Below are positions 22,793 to 33,351 of a DNA stretch of 64,000 nucleotides, one piece after another; positions within the stretch are counted from its first letter, which is position 1, and the number at the start of each line of letters is the position of its first letter. The DNA is taken from positions 307,561,164 through 307,625,163 of the forward strand of contig NC_081414.1 of assembly GCF_030272615.1 (NCBI RefSeq), written 5' to 3'. The notes under the pieces are model-generated. The model had not been told where the DNA came from. It did not search any database and was given only the letters and a program-made list of their open reading frames with translations. The position numbers were made by a program, and so were the translations under genes. Source of the stretch: Cryptomeria japonica. Its lineage: Eukaryota; Streptophyta; Pinopsida; Cupressales; Cupressaceae.

Positions 22793-22899
22793 CTATTACA
22801 AATTTAAAAAAAAAAGTTAAAATTTAAAAACAAACTTTAAAAAAATTAAAATACACAATTAAATTATGAAAAAGTAAAATTTTATACTATTTCACTTAC
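22793..22899 (-). other. hAT intron, 107 bp
   Basis: The donor AAG then GTAAGTG starts at 22899 and the acceptor TGTAATAG ends at 22793 on the minus strand. The A+T-rich interior and phase-keeping joint (ELELLK then VVKTCFAF) support a real intron. Confidence 0.8.
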
Positions 22900-23500
22900 C
22901 TTCAATAGCTCCAATTCGGAGGATGATCTAAAAATTTCTTGAGAAATGTGGTGGTTGGTGATGAACATCTAGATGTTCTCAGCCTCTACAAACACCTCTT
23001 TGATCCAATCAATTTTATTCCCAAACAACCCAACAACCAACAACCCTTCAATTGTTCGCATTGTTTGTTATGACTTCAACAACTTTACGAGGTCCCACTT
23101 CCTCAATGGCTGCGATGAGAATGTTAGCAATAAATTGTCCATCTTTTAATTGTTCCTCATAATCCATGGCTCTCGAAAACATTGTCCCTTTTACAGGACT
23201 ACCACTATGACATTAATGAAGAGACGATTTTTTGAATTTTTCTACCCATTTTAAACAATGGACACACCTGTCTCAATCCATGAATCCTTTAAGGCCTTCA
23301 ATGAATCTTCAACCACCTTGAACTCTTTTTCCAATAAGGTGCTACACACCTTTTCATAATTCGGGCCCTTGTACCCTTTTGAAGCTTCATCAACTTTTTT
23401 CAACATCTCTTTCCAATGTGGTGAGTGGACAACATTGAAAACCAACCCATTTGCATTAACACATCTTGCTATATGTTGGTCAGCAATTCTCAACTCTCAA
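22900..23500 (-). pseudogene. hAT transposase, DUF659 exon
   Basis: The minus strand reads RIADQHIARCVNANGLVFNV, HSPHWKEMLKKVDEASKGYK, LKDSWIETGVSIV and FIANILIAAIEEVGP, with VVEVITNNAN where DUF659 proteins usually have TDNA. It then reads IDWIKEVFVEAEN and ends SSELELLK at the donor. The DN to NN change and stops show it is dead. DUF659 is the N-terminal catalytic part of a large plant hAT group. A further 62-codon frame at 23595-23780 (EWCTCAIRDNMIRYIMEQEV) may be the tail of the N-terminal BED-finger region, at low confidence. Confidence 0.87.
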
Positions 23501-23814
23501 TTTGAAATACAATTTTCAAAGGTCCCTTGGATCTTTTGACTACAATGGGTTGTTCACTTTGAAGATAAGGAGTCGCCAAAAATGGGTGGTTTTCTTACCA
23601 TAATATTAGGATTAGATGGGGGCTGCATTCCCTTTCATCTTTTTTTAAGAGGTGACTTGATTTATGAGCTTCTCGTTCATCTACTTCTTGCTCCATAATA
23701 TATCTTATCATGTTGTCTCTAATCGCACAGGTACACCATTCTTTCCAAGGCAAGCTTTGATGCCTTTCTAGGTGTTCCACACAAATGGGCTTTCACCTAA
23801 AAACATAGTTTTAA

Positions 23815-23915
23815 TACTCAAACTCGTTGCGGACTTGACAATCCAAAATAGGACTCAGACTCAAGACTTGGCCAAAAACTAGGCTAGGACTCGGCAAAGA
23901 AGAAAACCGTAGTTT
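23815..23915 (-). repeat. Cluster of ACTCG-type motifs (probable hAT subterminal region)
   Basis: Within 100 bases there are about seven copies or decay forms of GGACTCG: CAAACTCG, GGACTTG, GGACTCA, AGACTCA, AGACTTG, GGACTCG. Similar clusters lie at 46241-46320, 47530-47718 and 57685-57775, each beside hAT coding remnants. This one is about 260 bases beyond the C-terminal tail at 24173, the same spacing as at the other loci. Confidence 0.5.
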
Positions 23916-24172
23916 TACAAAAATACAAAAGGTAATTAATGCATTTGGAGAACATAAGAGCCGTAATTCAAACATTACACATGTCATATGATCTTCAAAC
24001 ACTCAATATTTGAAATTTCATCATCCATGAATCATAAATTCATAATCATGGATTCATACTCATAGTTTCAAATTTTAAAATGCATAACAGCATCATAGAT
24101 TCATACGTTTATAAACGTTTACATATAATGATCTGCCAAAATAAGAAAATCTGAAAAACAACCAAATAAAAT

Positions 24173-24306
24173 CTACATCTTCCTCTTTCCTCTCCTAATG
24201 TAACCCAAATTTTGAGGCCTCAAACTAAAAGCTGCTATGGGAGGAGGTGTTTCTTGTTCTTCAAAATCAAAACTGTCTTCGTCATCCTCCATTGCATCCA
24301 ATTTTG
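24173..24306 (-). pseudogene. Possible hAT transposase C-terminal tail
   Basis: The minus strand reads KLDAMEDDEDSFDFEEQE, then a short linker and ends RRGKRKM at a TAG. An acidic stretch followed by a basic GKRK end matches the ends of the hAT copy at 58021 (VGKRKL). No dimerisation domain was found upstream, so this is an internally deleted piece. Confidence 0.45.
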
Positions 24307-24894
24307 CAAAATACATTTCAAATGAAACATTAGCAAATTGAAATTAGTAAAGTAGCAAAACTAAGAAATCACACTTAATGTTTATTCATCATTTCTGAAA
24401 TAGAACCACAAATAAGTTTGAACTTACATGTGTTGAGCATAATATCATCTCATTGCCAATGACTGATTCATTCAATAATTGAGTTTGCAATGCAGCAAAC
24501 CAACTGATCTGAAAATGCATATGCCACTCTGAAAATTACATCCAATGTGCTTAGAACTGCACAATAGCACTTTAGGCTTCCACTACTTGATACTTTCTAT
24601 GAAAAAGAACTCAACTTGCCTCAGTACGAAGTTCAAAGGCTGGAAAGATAATTGTCTCTGCACAACAGCTTCACTATGTGCATCAGTCTCTAATATGCAA
24701 GTGCAAGTCCAGCTATCAAAGACACAACAACAATTCAATCTATAGTCCAAACTTCACTCCCAACACCTCATCAGTCACTCCCAAAAAGAAAGGTATTTTA
24801 AATCTGTCTTCTTGAACAGCAGCGTTGAAACTTACAGCAGATAAAAGAAATTGAAATAAAAAATATAAAAAAACACTTTTTGCCATGTTGAAAA

Positions 24895-25060
24895 CCGGGA
24901 GACACTTGGAAGTCTTTGAGATGCTCAAGGAATGCCTGAGTGTCTCGGAGACTTCCAGTCGTCTCCAGCTATCTTGGCCGTCTCAGCAGTGATGGCGGGA
25001 CGGTGGCAAGACGTGCCGTCCCCATCTCCATATCTCCGAGATGTCCCAGTCTCTGAAACG
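24895..25060. repeat. Array of TCTCGGAGAC-like motifs
   Basis: GGAGAC, TGTCTCGGAGAC, CGTCTCC, CGTCTCAG, ATCTCCGAGATG and AGTCTCTG recur within 165 bases in both orientations. It could be the other subterminal region of the deleted hAT copy ending near 23815. It is followed by a run of G near 25070-25083. Confidence 0.45.
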
Positions 25061-25083
25061 TGGGGCTTAGGAGGGGGGGGGGG

Positions 25084-26112
25084 CAGACACGTTTTGGTGG
25101 TTCACTGGAAAAAAAGGAAAAAAATTCACCTCTTTGCAAAAAAATCCTTCTATGATCTTCTTGACAGCCAATGAAGAGTTGCAAATGTGTAGGAATGATG
25201 ATGCAATAGTTGTAATCTTCAACTCCCTAAGTTGATCCAACAAGCAAATTTGCTATTTGCAAAAGAAATGAACAAAAATGAAGTTGTTTTGGTGTTTTAG
25301 AGGTCACTTTTCAGGTTGAGGAGGGCGCCAAGCAAAGTCAAATCCATAAAATATTAAAAAAATGCAAAATAAAGATTGGAAACTCATTGATGAGCATCCA
25401 GGTTTGCGTTGGTTGGGCCGGGTTCATCTTGGTTTCACTTAAGTTCATCCCAGATGAATTGGCTGCCAAATGTAGGAACCCTCTTGGAACCTGCAAACAT
25501 ACCGGATTGAAACCTAAACCGGGTGCAAACCAAACCCAAATCCATCTAGGCAAGCAACAAACCCAGCTACTTAGGATTATTCAACATAACATTTTAATAC
25601 TTCAAGGTGTTTGTTGTTGAACAGAAAATCTAATCGATGTTGTGATTATGGACCTAGCCATACCATTGTGAAAGTGTTGTACCTCTGTTGTGGGCTGTCA
25701 TACATGTTTTGGTCATTACTACGTTCTCATTTGGTCTGCCTTCCTTCATATTAGATTCTATATCATTCCCAAGTTAGTCATACACTTTAATAGTGCCATT
25801 GTATTACATCTTTGGAGCCGTACTCTTTTGCATTCAGATCACAACACTTTAATAAATATTGATGTTGCCATTCTATTATTAGCATCCAGCAGCTGTACAA
25901 TCTCAATCTGTTGTATCAATCACGGTACTTGTGAGATTTAACCATTCTGCTATAATCTGAATATTATATTAATATTTGGGTTGTTGTGTAATGCATATAA
26001 GAGATTGGCAATACTTCCATTAGGAATTTTTTAATTTCCAAATTGCTGCAATATTATCATTATTTCTGAGTTCTATTGGATTGTTAAGCATTTCCAATTT
26101 GCTGTTGTCAAG
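25084..26112. other. Spacer, no gene recognised
   Basis: Overlapping frames at 25338-25620 on both strands share a locally repetitive GGTTTGGGTT/AACCCAAACC composition and show no family motif. The rest is A+T-rich. Confidence 0.45.
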
Positions 26113-26264
26113 TATTGAATATTGATGAATATAAGAGTATGCTGCAATAATAGTAATGATTGTTCAAAGGTCAAAATATTGTTATATAGGAGCATTGAAT
26201 ATTGTTGAATATAAGAAAATGCTGCGATAATAATAATAATTGATATGCAAAGGTCAAAATATGA
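26113..26264 (+). repeat. Tandem duplication, unit about 80 bp
   Basis: ATTGAATATTG(A/T)TGAATATAAGA through AAAGGTCAAAATAT occurs twice, starting at 26113 and 26193. The units differ by several substitutions and short insertions. Confidence 0.75.
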
Positions 26265-26363
26265 GATCAATGTTTATCTATTTGTTTACTATTCAGCATT
26301 TATAGAGTTTGAATAAATCAGAAAATACAATAAAAATTGCATGTTTCATAAGTTTTTTGATTG

Positions 26364-27310
26364 GGGACATGTTGGTGTATGTTTTATCATTCACCGAACA
26401 TTAGAATAAAATGTCAAGGACACTCTACCCTCTCTTGAACAAAATCACGTGTGTCAAGATTGCAAAGAAACACCACACGGCGACTCCAAGGTTTATACGT
26501 GCGAACGGGCGACTTTATGTTGGATAGCTTCCTTGGTTATGTATGCTGAAATACAAGGGGGACTTACGCTCAACTAATATCATTCACAAGTAAGGACTTA
26601 GACGAATTTGAGCGTAAATGCTCTCTTTTGTTTTGGATTTTCAGTTTTGGACTTCAAAGAAGGATAAAAAGGATAAGGGTTTAGAAGTTCTATGCTACTC
26701 TTAAGAGCTCAAGAGACGGTAAAGATTAGGTGAAACCAATAACAATACTCTGCTTCGCCACACTAAGGACAACTACACAAAGTAAGTGCAATCTTCTAAG
26801 GTTGTGCTAAAGATTTCTATACTATGAACAATACCATCCAACGAACAATATTTTTCCAAAGTATTTAAAGCATCCACAATAATAAGCTCAGACTAACTTT
26901 ACACATTGAACAAAAATCATTCATTCAAAGAAAGTATGAGCAATTGTTTCACCAATCTATACTATCAAATCCTTCATTCATCTAACAACTTTGAAAACAC
27001 AAATTTACTTTAAGCACATCTATTCTATGTTGAAGAAAGTATGCAACCATGCAACCACGTGATAATAATAAGGTTTCAAAGCAAACTGTCAGTGAACTTA
27101 TATTACCAAAGTAGCTCTTAGCAACAATTTCATAAATCTCTCCACACAACAAAATGAGAGAGTAGGAGTTTATATAGAGTTCCGGAAAACAAATGAAAGG
27201 CCGAGATTAATCTAAGATTAACGGTCAAGATCAAAACATAACAACCCTAATTAGAGTTTCCCAAAATAACATCAAGAACAAATGCATGAAGGACAAGTGG
27301 CGTGAGGAGC
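26364..27310 (-). mobile_element. LTR-like region, minus strand (limits approximate)
   Basis: It resembles 62225-63450 in order and in short blocks: CAAGGGGGACTTACG near 26567 and 62379, a GTGCAATCTTC block near 26787 and 62657, and a CATAAATCTCTCC / ATAAATTTCTCC block near 27131 and 62961. On the minus strand CTATATAAACTC near 27168-27180 is a TATA-box candidate. It lies just 3' of copy A on the same strand, where a 3' LTR would be expected. No PBS was found. Confidence 0.45.
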
Positions 27311-27316
27311 TATCTC

Positions 27317-29745
27317 CTAGGAAGGCACATCCTTATCCACTTGAGTGGTACTATGTTCAATGAATCTGGACACGATCGAGCTGACCTCCTCCATCATGAC
27401 ATGTGGCAACATATTGACCTTGAATTCCAATCCGTCCAAGTCATCTGCACACGTGGCAAAACCAATCTCCCATTCCAACTTCTGCTTCTGGAAGGTATCC
27501 TGGATGGACAAGAAGTTTGATGCCTTGGTCAAATTTTGCTTTAGGACTGGTCCAATGATGGCAAAGAAAATCTCCTAAGTTCTAAGTTTTGGATTTTCTA
27601 GTTGCATATCATTTTTTCAAATGGTCTCCTTCTCAAGTAGATCAGCAGTTACAAGGAAAATCCTGTTTTGAATCTCTCTAAACTACTCCTCAGCTCTAGT
27701 ACTATCAACCTTCACTTTTTCTAGGACTTCACTTCGTGCAACCAATGCCCAATACCATGTGTTGAAACCATATGCAGCCCCTACTGCAATTATCTTTCCA
27801 TCAATTAATTCTTCCTTAGGAATTCCGTTCAACACTCTAAGGCACGGGATAATTTTGTCCTGAACATCATGAAGGTCGTCCCATGCTTCTGCCATGTTTG
27901 CAATTCTGGAGAGCAAAAAGGAAGTCTGTCCATATGCTAACATTAATTTTTCTACAAATGCGGCTACTTTTTCACTTTTTCTCGCCATCCACTCCTTGGC
28001 TTCTCTGACTATCACCTTTTCTTCTTCAAAATCTTTGATTGCTTCTGTGAAGGATTCAAAAGTGGAGGAGCCACTGTATCACCTTGATTAAGAGGCTTGG
28101 TCAATTGTTGAATATATTCTTTCAGGCACTCAATTTCTTTCTTGTCTTCTCTTTTCTTTCCTATCTCCTTTTCCAATCTCGCCTTCATGGAAGTGACTGA
28201 ATTGTCCAAGTCCTCAAACTCTTGACCTTTTATAGTTGGCCCCAAGTCGATAGTAGTAATTTCATACTCCGTAGGGGTAATATCCTCCTTTGTCTTGTCC
28301 ACTTTCGACATAGCAATTTGAACTGTACGACAGCCCGTTTCATCCCTCTGAATTCTGGAAAACCTCTTGGCTGGCTTCTTTGTAGCAACCTTCCCTAATC
28401 TGGCCAAGAAATCGGCCGTGTCATCTTCTTCTGGGATTTCCATAGGTACTTTTATTCTCAACCTTTCTTCCAACCAATCAGGAATTGTAGGTTGTTCAAT
28501 GCCTTCCTCTTCCTGATTACTTTCTTCACATCAAATATCCAAAACTCCTCGAAGAGCGGAAATCATTCCCTCTTGAAATTCCTCACCTAGAATGTCCATC
28601 TCATTTTCTGATTCAAGTATCTCTATGCCTGTAGGAGATGGGGGTTCTTCATTTTCTTGTTGGATTGACTCCATATTTCCCTCATGAATTGGATAAGGAA
28701 TCCTTATTGCAACCAATGACTCATCCTCAATAGTTAATACATCGTTCACATTCCTGGACATGACCGAATGGGATGGCTCTGATCTCTGCTTCTTTTGGGT
28801 AGGTTCCTCATTCACAACTTTTTTCCCCTTTGACTTTGTAGAGTCATCAACTGCTTCCTTCCTTTTCTTGGAATTAATACTTTCAATTGGCTCGACACTT
28901 TGGGACGCTCCTTCATTCGAAGAATACGATTCTACTTCACCCATCAAGTTATAGGTGAGAGTCATATTCCTTCACTTTAGCACTTGGACTTGTTGATCAA
29001 CCCACCATTGTGAATACTTGACAACTGGCCACATCAAGGTGGCTAAATCTACGAGTTCTAGTTCCGACCATCTCATAGGAGGAAGAGGCCAATTCTCATC
29101 AAAGTGCGGCTGAGTGTACTCTCCATCATCCTCTAACTAATCAGGTACATAGAAAAGCTCGGTTTTTCTGATCAAGCTTACTGGCAATCTAGACCATAGT
29201 CTTTTCTTGACATCCAACTCGTCTGCAGCATTTGCCCAAAAATCCTCAAGATCAAGCCTATGCTTGTACTTCTCTCCATTCACCAATCCAATATGGTTGC
29301 GAGGATCGAAATTAGCTCCGGATTGGTAAAATGTGAATGGATACCACTACATCTCCAACCTGGCACTCTCAACTACCTGAGCCATTGGGCAGGACTCCAG
29401 CATATTTCCGTGAAAAATGGAAAGGAAATGGCTGCTTTTTTCTTTGTTCTTTAAAAGCCCTGATATGTTTCCAATTGTCTAAGGACTTCTAGCAAGATCA
29501 TTTTGTTGGTGGGATAAATAGGAAGCTGATAAGGACATCCGGTAAATCCTTGGACTCATATATGTAAATCTTGGATACTGGATAAACCATGATCCATACT
29601 TGCTTATCAAGCTCTTGGCTTCCTGAGTGAGCCTCTGATTAGTTAGCCCCTGCCCCCCTGCAATGTCTAAGTGATGTACATAAAAAATGCATCATTTACC
29701 CTTTTAAAGTGGACCTTTTCGCTAAGTTGCAACTATGGATAATAG
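27317..29745 (-). pseudogene. Copy A: C-terminal half of an unrecognised retroelement-linked protein family
   Basis: On the minus strand, broken frames in order give KVHFKRVNDAFFMYIT, KYGSWFIQYPRFTYM, FWANAADELDVKKRLWSRLP and ENWPLPPMRWSELELVDL. Next come an acidic/basic low-complexity stretch (28965-28531), a coiled-coil-like stretch (28473-28012) and a helical region with EAWDDLHDVQDKIIPCLRVL and WYWALVARSEVLEKV (28015-27683), with a tail to 27317. The first blocks align with copy C (LHFRRVQDAFFGYFM; EYGCLFLQFLTFTYMR; PLPLIQWSHKE). The WYW block resembles copy E. Stops and frameshifts are present. I cannot name the family. It is placed like an accessory ORF upstream of a 3' LTR. Confidence 0.6.
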
Positions 29746-29844
29746 TGATTTCACTAACAAAGGTGAGCTTTACGATTGGACATATTAAGAACAAAAATTA
29801 GTCAAAAGTTGATGTCCAATCGAGGACTTTCAAGAAAAGTCCAG

Positions 29845-30663
29845 ATGAAGTTCACTAACAAAGGGTTGCAGCCTGAGTCAAAGATCAATTCCAAGTGGAA
29901 AAATGTTAGAGACACCAACCTCAAGCACATGGACTTCAAAGATTTCAAAAGGAGAATGTACGGGCACGATGAACACTTACCCACACTTATTGCTCATCGA
30001 ATGATGAGGAATGATCTTGTCTAGGCAGTTGGATTCCCACCAACTGTGGAATATGCTAAGTTGAAGGTTGAGTGTGCTATACATTATAATGCTCAAGAAT
30101 GGCAAATCATTGCGCCAAATGAGAGAGTATTGGATCATCTCGGGGATTTGGCTATTCAAGGAAGCATTTGGGATTCAAAGTTACAAGCAGACTTCATATA
30201 AAACTAAGGAAGAAACTAAAAGACTTTATGAAGACCAGCTTGAGCTTTGCGCAACAAATGTCAATAAGTTGTGGCTAGAGAAGCCAAGGCCCACTCTCAA
30301 GAAAGTGCCAAAGAGATTGCTCCGCACTGACTTCAAACAGGACTATGGGGATATCATTTTAGTGTTAAATATAGTAATGGGCAGCCCTCAGGGCGCGCCA
30401 TTTGAAACATGGATGTACTATTTTATTGACGAGATCACCTGAGGTGTCAAAATGTTCAGTTGGTCCCAAATAATCAGTGACAATCTTGATGAACAGTTGA
30501 AAACTTGGAAAAGACCAAGTCCTTCTACATGAGCTCTTACATTATCTACCTACTGGCAAGAAACTATAGATACACAAGGCTGATTTGCAAGGGCATAGTA
30601 GGCAATGGCGAGAATGAATTTAAGTCTTATGACTGTTATCCACAGCTTTATGATTGTTCTTAA
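29845..30663 (+). pseudogene. Copy B: N-terminal half of the same protein family
   Basis: It starts MKFTNKGLQPESKINSKWKN at 29845 and aligns with copy D (MKFQVDKDAPPESRMTSKWK). Then come RDTNLKHMDFKDFKRRMYG, AHRMMRNDLV, a TAG where a Gln-type codon fits, AVGFPPTVEYAKLKVECAIH, IIAPNERVLDHL, a frame change, YEDQLELCATNVNKLWLEKP, DYGDIILVLNIVMGSPQGAP and WMYYFIDEIT. After a stop come IISDNLDEQLKT and FYMSSYIIYLLARNYRY. It ends near the point where copy A begins, but on the opposite strand. Function is unknown. The conserved IISDxLxEQL and FYMxSYxxYLxA blocks define the family. Confidence 0.6.
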
Positions 30664-30689
30664 TATGTCAAGGTGAGCTTTATGATTGT

Positions 30690-31340
30690 CAAGCCATCTT
30701 CTTTCATGCCTAGGTCAGACTTCATGTTTTACAAGCCAACTTACTTCTCTTTGACACATGCCATGCCACTTTTATCCCTCTCATGTGCTAGGTGGACTTT
30801 AAGATTAGTAGGCCAAGGTTGGGCAGACTATGTCATTGTTTGGCCATGTTTATCTAGCCTTGGCAGACTTCAACCTCTTTATACCAAGCTCTTTAAACCA
30901 TGGCAGACTTTGCTTGGCCTTGGACGTTGTCTTCCTTACCTAGGCAGACTTCATCTTGTGTTGGACATTGTTTTGCCAAGCTTGGGTGGACTTCTTCATT
31001 GATTGGCCATCTTCACTTTATGGCATGGTGGACTTTAGCCTTGTTTAGACATGTCATGGGTGGACTTTGGATTCATTAAGCCATGCTTGGGCAGAGTTCA
31101 TAGTTCATGAGCCAAGGTTGGGTGGACTTGCTAACCGACTGGACATTGTGCATGGTGGACCCTACCTTGCCTTGGACATTGTCTTCCCTTGGGCGGAATT
31201 CATACTTAGTCAAGCCATTTTGATATTCTACCTTGGGTGGACTTTAACCTTGGCAAGCCATCTTGCCATCTTAGCCTTGGCGGACTTGACAGTTGCTTGG
31301 ACAATTTCTTGGACATGGCGAACTCCCTTGATGGTAAACT
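30690..31340 (+). repeat. Degenerate GGGCGGACTT array, 16 units
   Basis: Sixteen units of (T/A)GG(CG/TG/CA)GACTT recur about every 40 bases. Three keep CG (near 31194, 31281, 31317), seven read TG and six read CA. TG and CA are the two expected outcomes of deamination of one CpG. The same motif on the other strand forms the array at 60160-60680. A further similar unit (GGTGAGCTTTACGATTG) sits at 29762, just before copy B. Confidence 0.75.
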
Positions 31341-33351
31341 TTGAACCAGCCTGAGAGCACTTTGATGATTTTCTTGCCCAATAAATCATGCTTGTCTATA
31401 ATGTTGTCCTCATTTTTGTTTTCAAAAATGATGGACCATTACATAAAAAATTTGTCACAAAATAAAAGTTTACTCTATGGCACGCTTCTCAAGGCAAAAT
31501 TTTGCCTTACCCTTGGACTAGACTAATCCTCAATCCACCTTCAAACCACGTTTCAAAATTCATCACATTCTGAGTTAGTTTGCTATGTTTTTTCTTCAAT
31601 TTCGAGTTTTTTCTCCCTGATTGCAGGTGAGAAATTTTCCTTAAGTTGCAAGTTTTATGTTTTCCTTTGTTTTAGTGTTGTAGGGAAATTTTAAGTTAAT
31701 TACAAGTGCACTTTATGAAAAATAGAACTTGTAACTTAATTTTTATTTCCCCCTTGTTGCTTTTTGGCTTTTTAGTCATTGTAGGAACTTTTTGGACATT
31801 TTACAAGTGAACTTTAAATTATTAAGTTTAAATAAAACTTGTAATTCCTTTAAAAAGTTCCACTTAAGTGATTTTAAGTTATGGTAAGGATTTTTCTCCT
31901 CCATTACAAGTTTTATAAAGTCACTTTAAGTTGTAATAGGGATTTTATTTCCCTATTACAAGTTTTATTTTAAGTTATTTTTGTGACTTGTAAAAGAAAT
32001 TTTATTTTCCCTTTACTATTCTTTTGTCTAAAACTTGTAAAGGGAGTTTTATTTCCCTTCTACATGCATTTTAAACTTGTTGTTTGCTCTCACAAACCTG
32101 ATTTTTCTTTGTGCATGAAAAAGTGAACATTTTTAACTTGCAAATAGGTTAAAGAAATCCGATTTCCTTGGTTTCATGCATTTTAAACTTGTCATTCCTC
32201 CTCAAGAACCCGATCAGAAATATTGGAGGATTTTGTTGAAGATTTCCACCGATTTTTGTGGAGAAATTCAAGGAGGGAGAAGGCGTTTTGGATCCCTTCC
32301 TATTTGCATGCATCTTGGAACTCTTTTCACACCATTTGGAAAACATTATAGCTGGTTTTGTGGCCCTCAAACATCAAACACATATTTGTAGAATGCCACG
32401 ATTTTCTTCTTGCAAATGCCACGAATCTTCTTTCTTCCAAACCGTTTTTGCTTGTCTTGCCTAGGCGTGGAGGTTGGATGTCTTTCTTGACCGATTCTTC
32501 ATGCTTTTGAATAGCGTTTTGATCCATATGGCGATTTTCTAAAAACGTGGCTAGGGTTTGAAGTGTGGTTTGATGTCTATTTAAGAGTTTCAATCTTCTC
32601 TTTCAAGGATTGCTTCTTGCTTCTTGCTTCTTGGAGGACGTTTTGATTGATCAAGGTATGTTCTTTTCCTTTCTTCTTTGTTTTCATTTCTTGTTTTTGG
32701 TTTGTTTTGATTTCCTTGGTCAATTTGTATATGTTAGTTTTGTTAGTTCTTGCCTAAAATCGGTTTTGTGAGAGATTTTCCCCTTTGTTCCAAGTTTGCA
32801 AAGTAATTTGTGAAATTGCATTGTATTTCCCCATTTTCCCTCTTTAATTGCATTCAGGATTTTAAAACCCGATTGCAAGTAAGATGAAAATAGTTGATCT
32901 TCCCCTTTGGTTGAAAAACCTTAACCATTTTTTGGTGAAATTCCAAGTTTCTAAGTTGGAAAATACTCATCCTCTCAAAATCTGGTTTTTAAAATCTGAT
33001 TACAAGTTGAAAGTTCTTCCCATTTTCATAAAGATGATCTTCCCAAAATCTTTCCATTTTCATCCATACTCATTACCATCATCCGTACCTACCATTCCCG
33101 CCATTTCCCACATGTCAAAATCTCATTTTTCACCCACTTGTTCATTTTTCTTTTTACAAGTACACTTGCATTCGGATTTCAAAAGTCCGATTGCACATTT
33201 GTTCTTCCCCACTTGTATACTTGTAAAACATTCCCCAAGATCTGAAATTGGTCAAAAGCCAAGTTTCAAGCATCTTTATTTATTTCCCATCTTCCTCTCA
33301 CAAAGTTGTGAAGTGTAAGGGTTAGAATTTTTCCCATTTGAAGAAGAGAAG
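31341..33351. other. Leader region of copy C with ACTTGTAA inverted repeats
   Basis: From 31640 to 32070, ACTTGTAA and its complement TTACAAGT alternate at least ten times amid T-rich sequence, so many local hairpins are possible. A CTTGCTTCTTG microsatellite lies at about 32608-32634. GATCAAG then GTATGTT near 32650 is a donor-like site that could start a leader intron before copy C. No other coding signal is evident. Confidence 0.45.
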
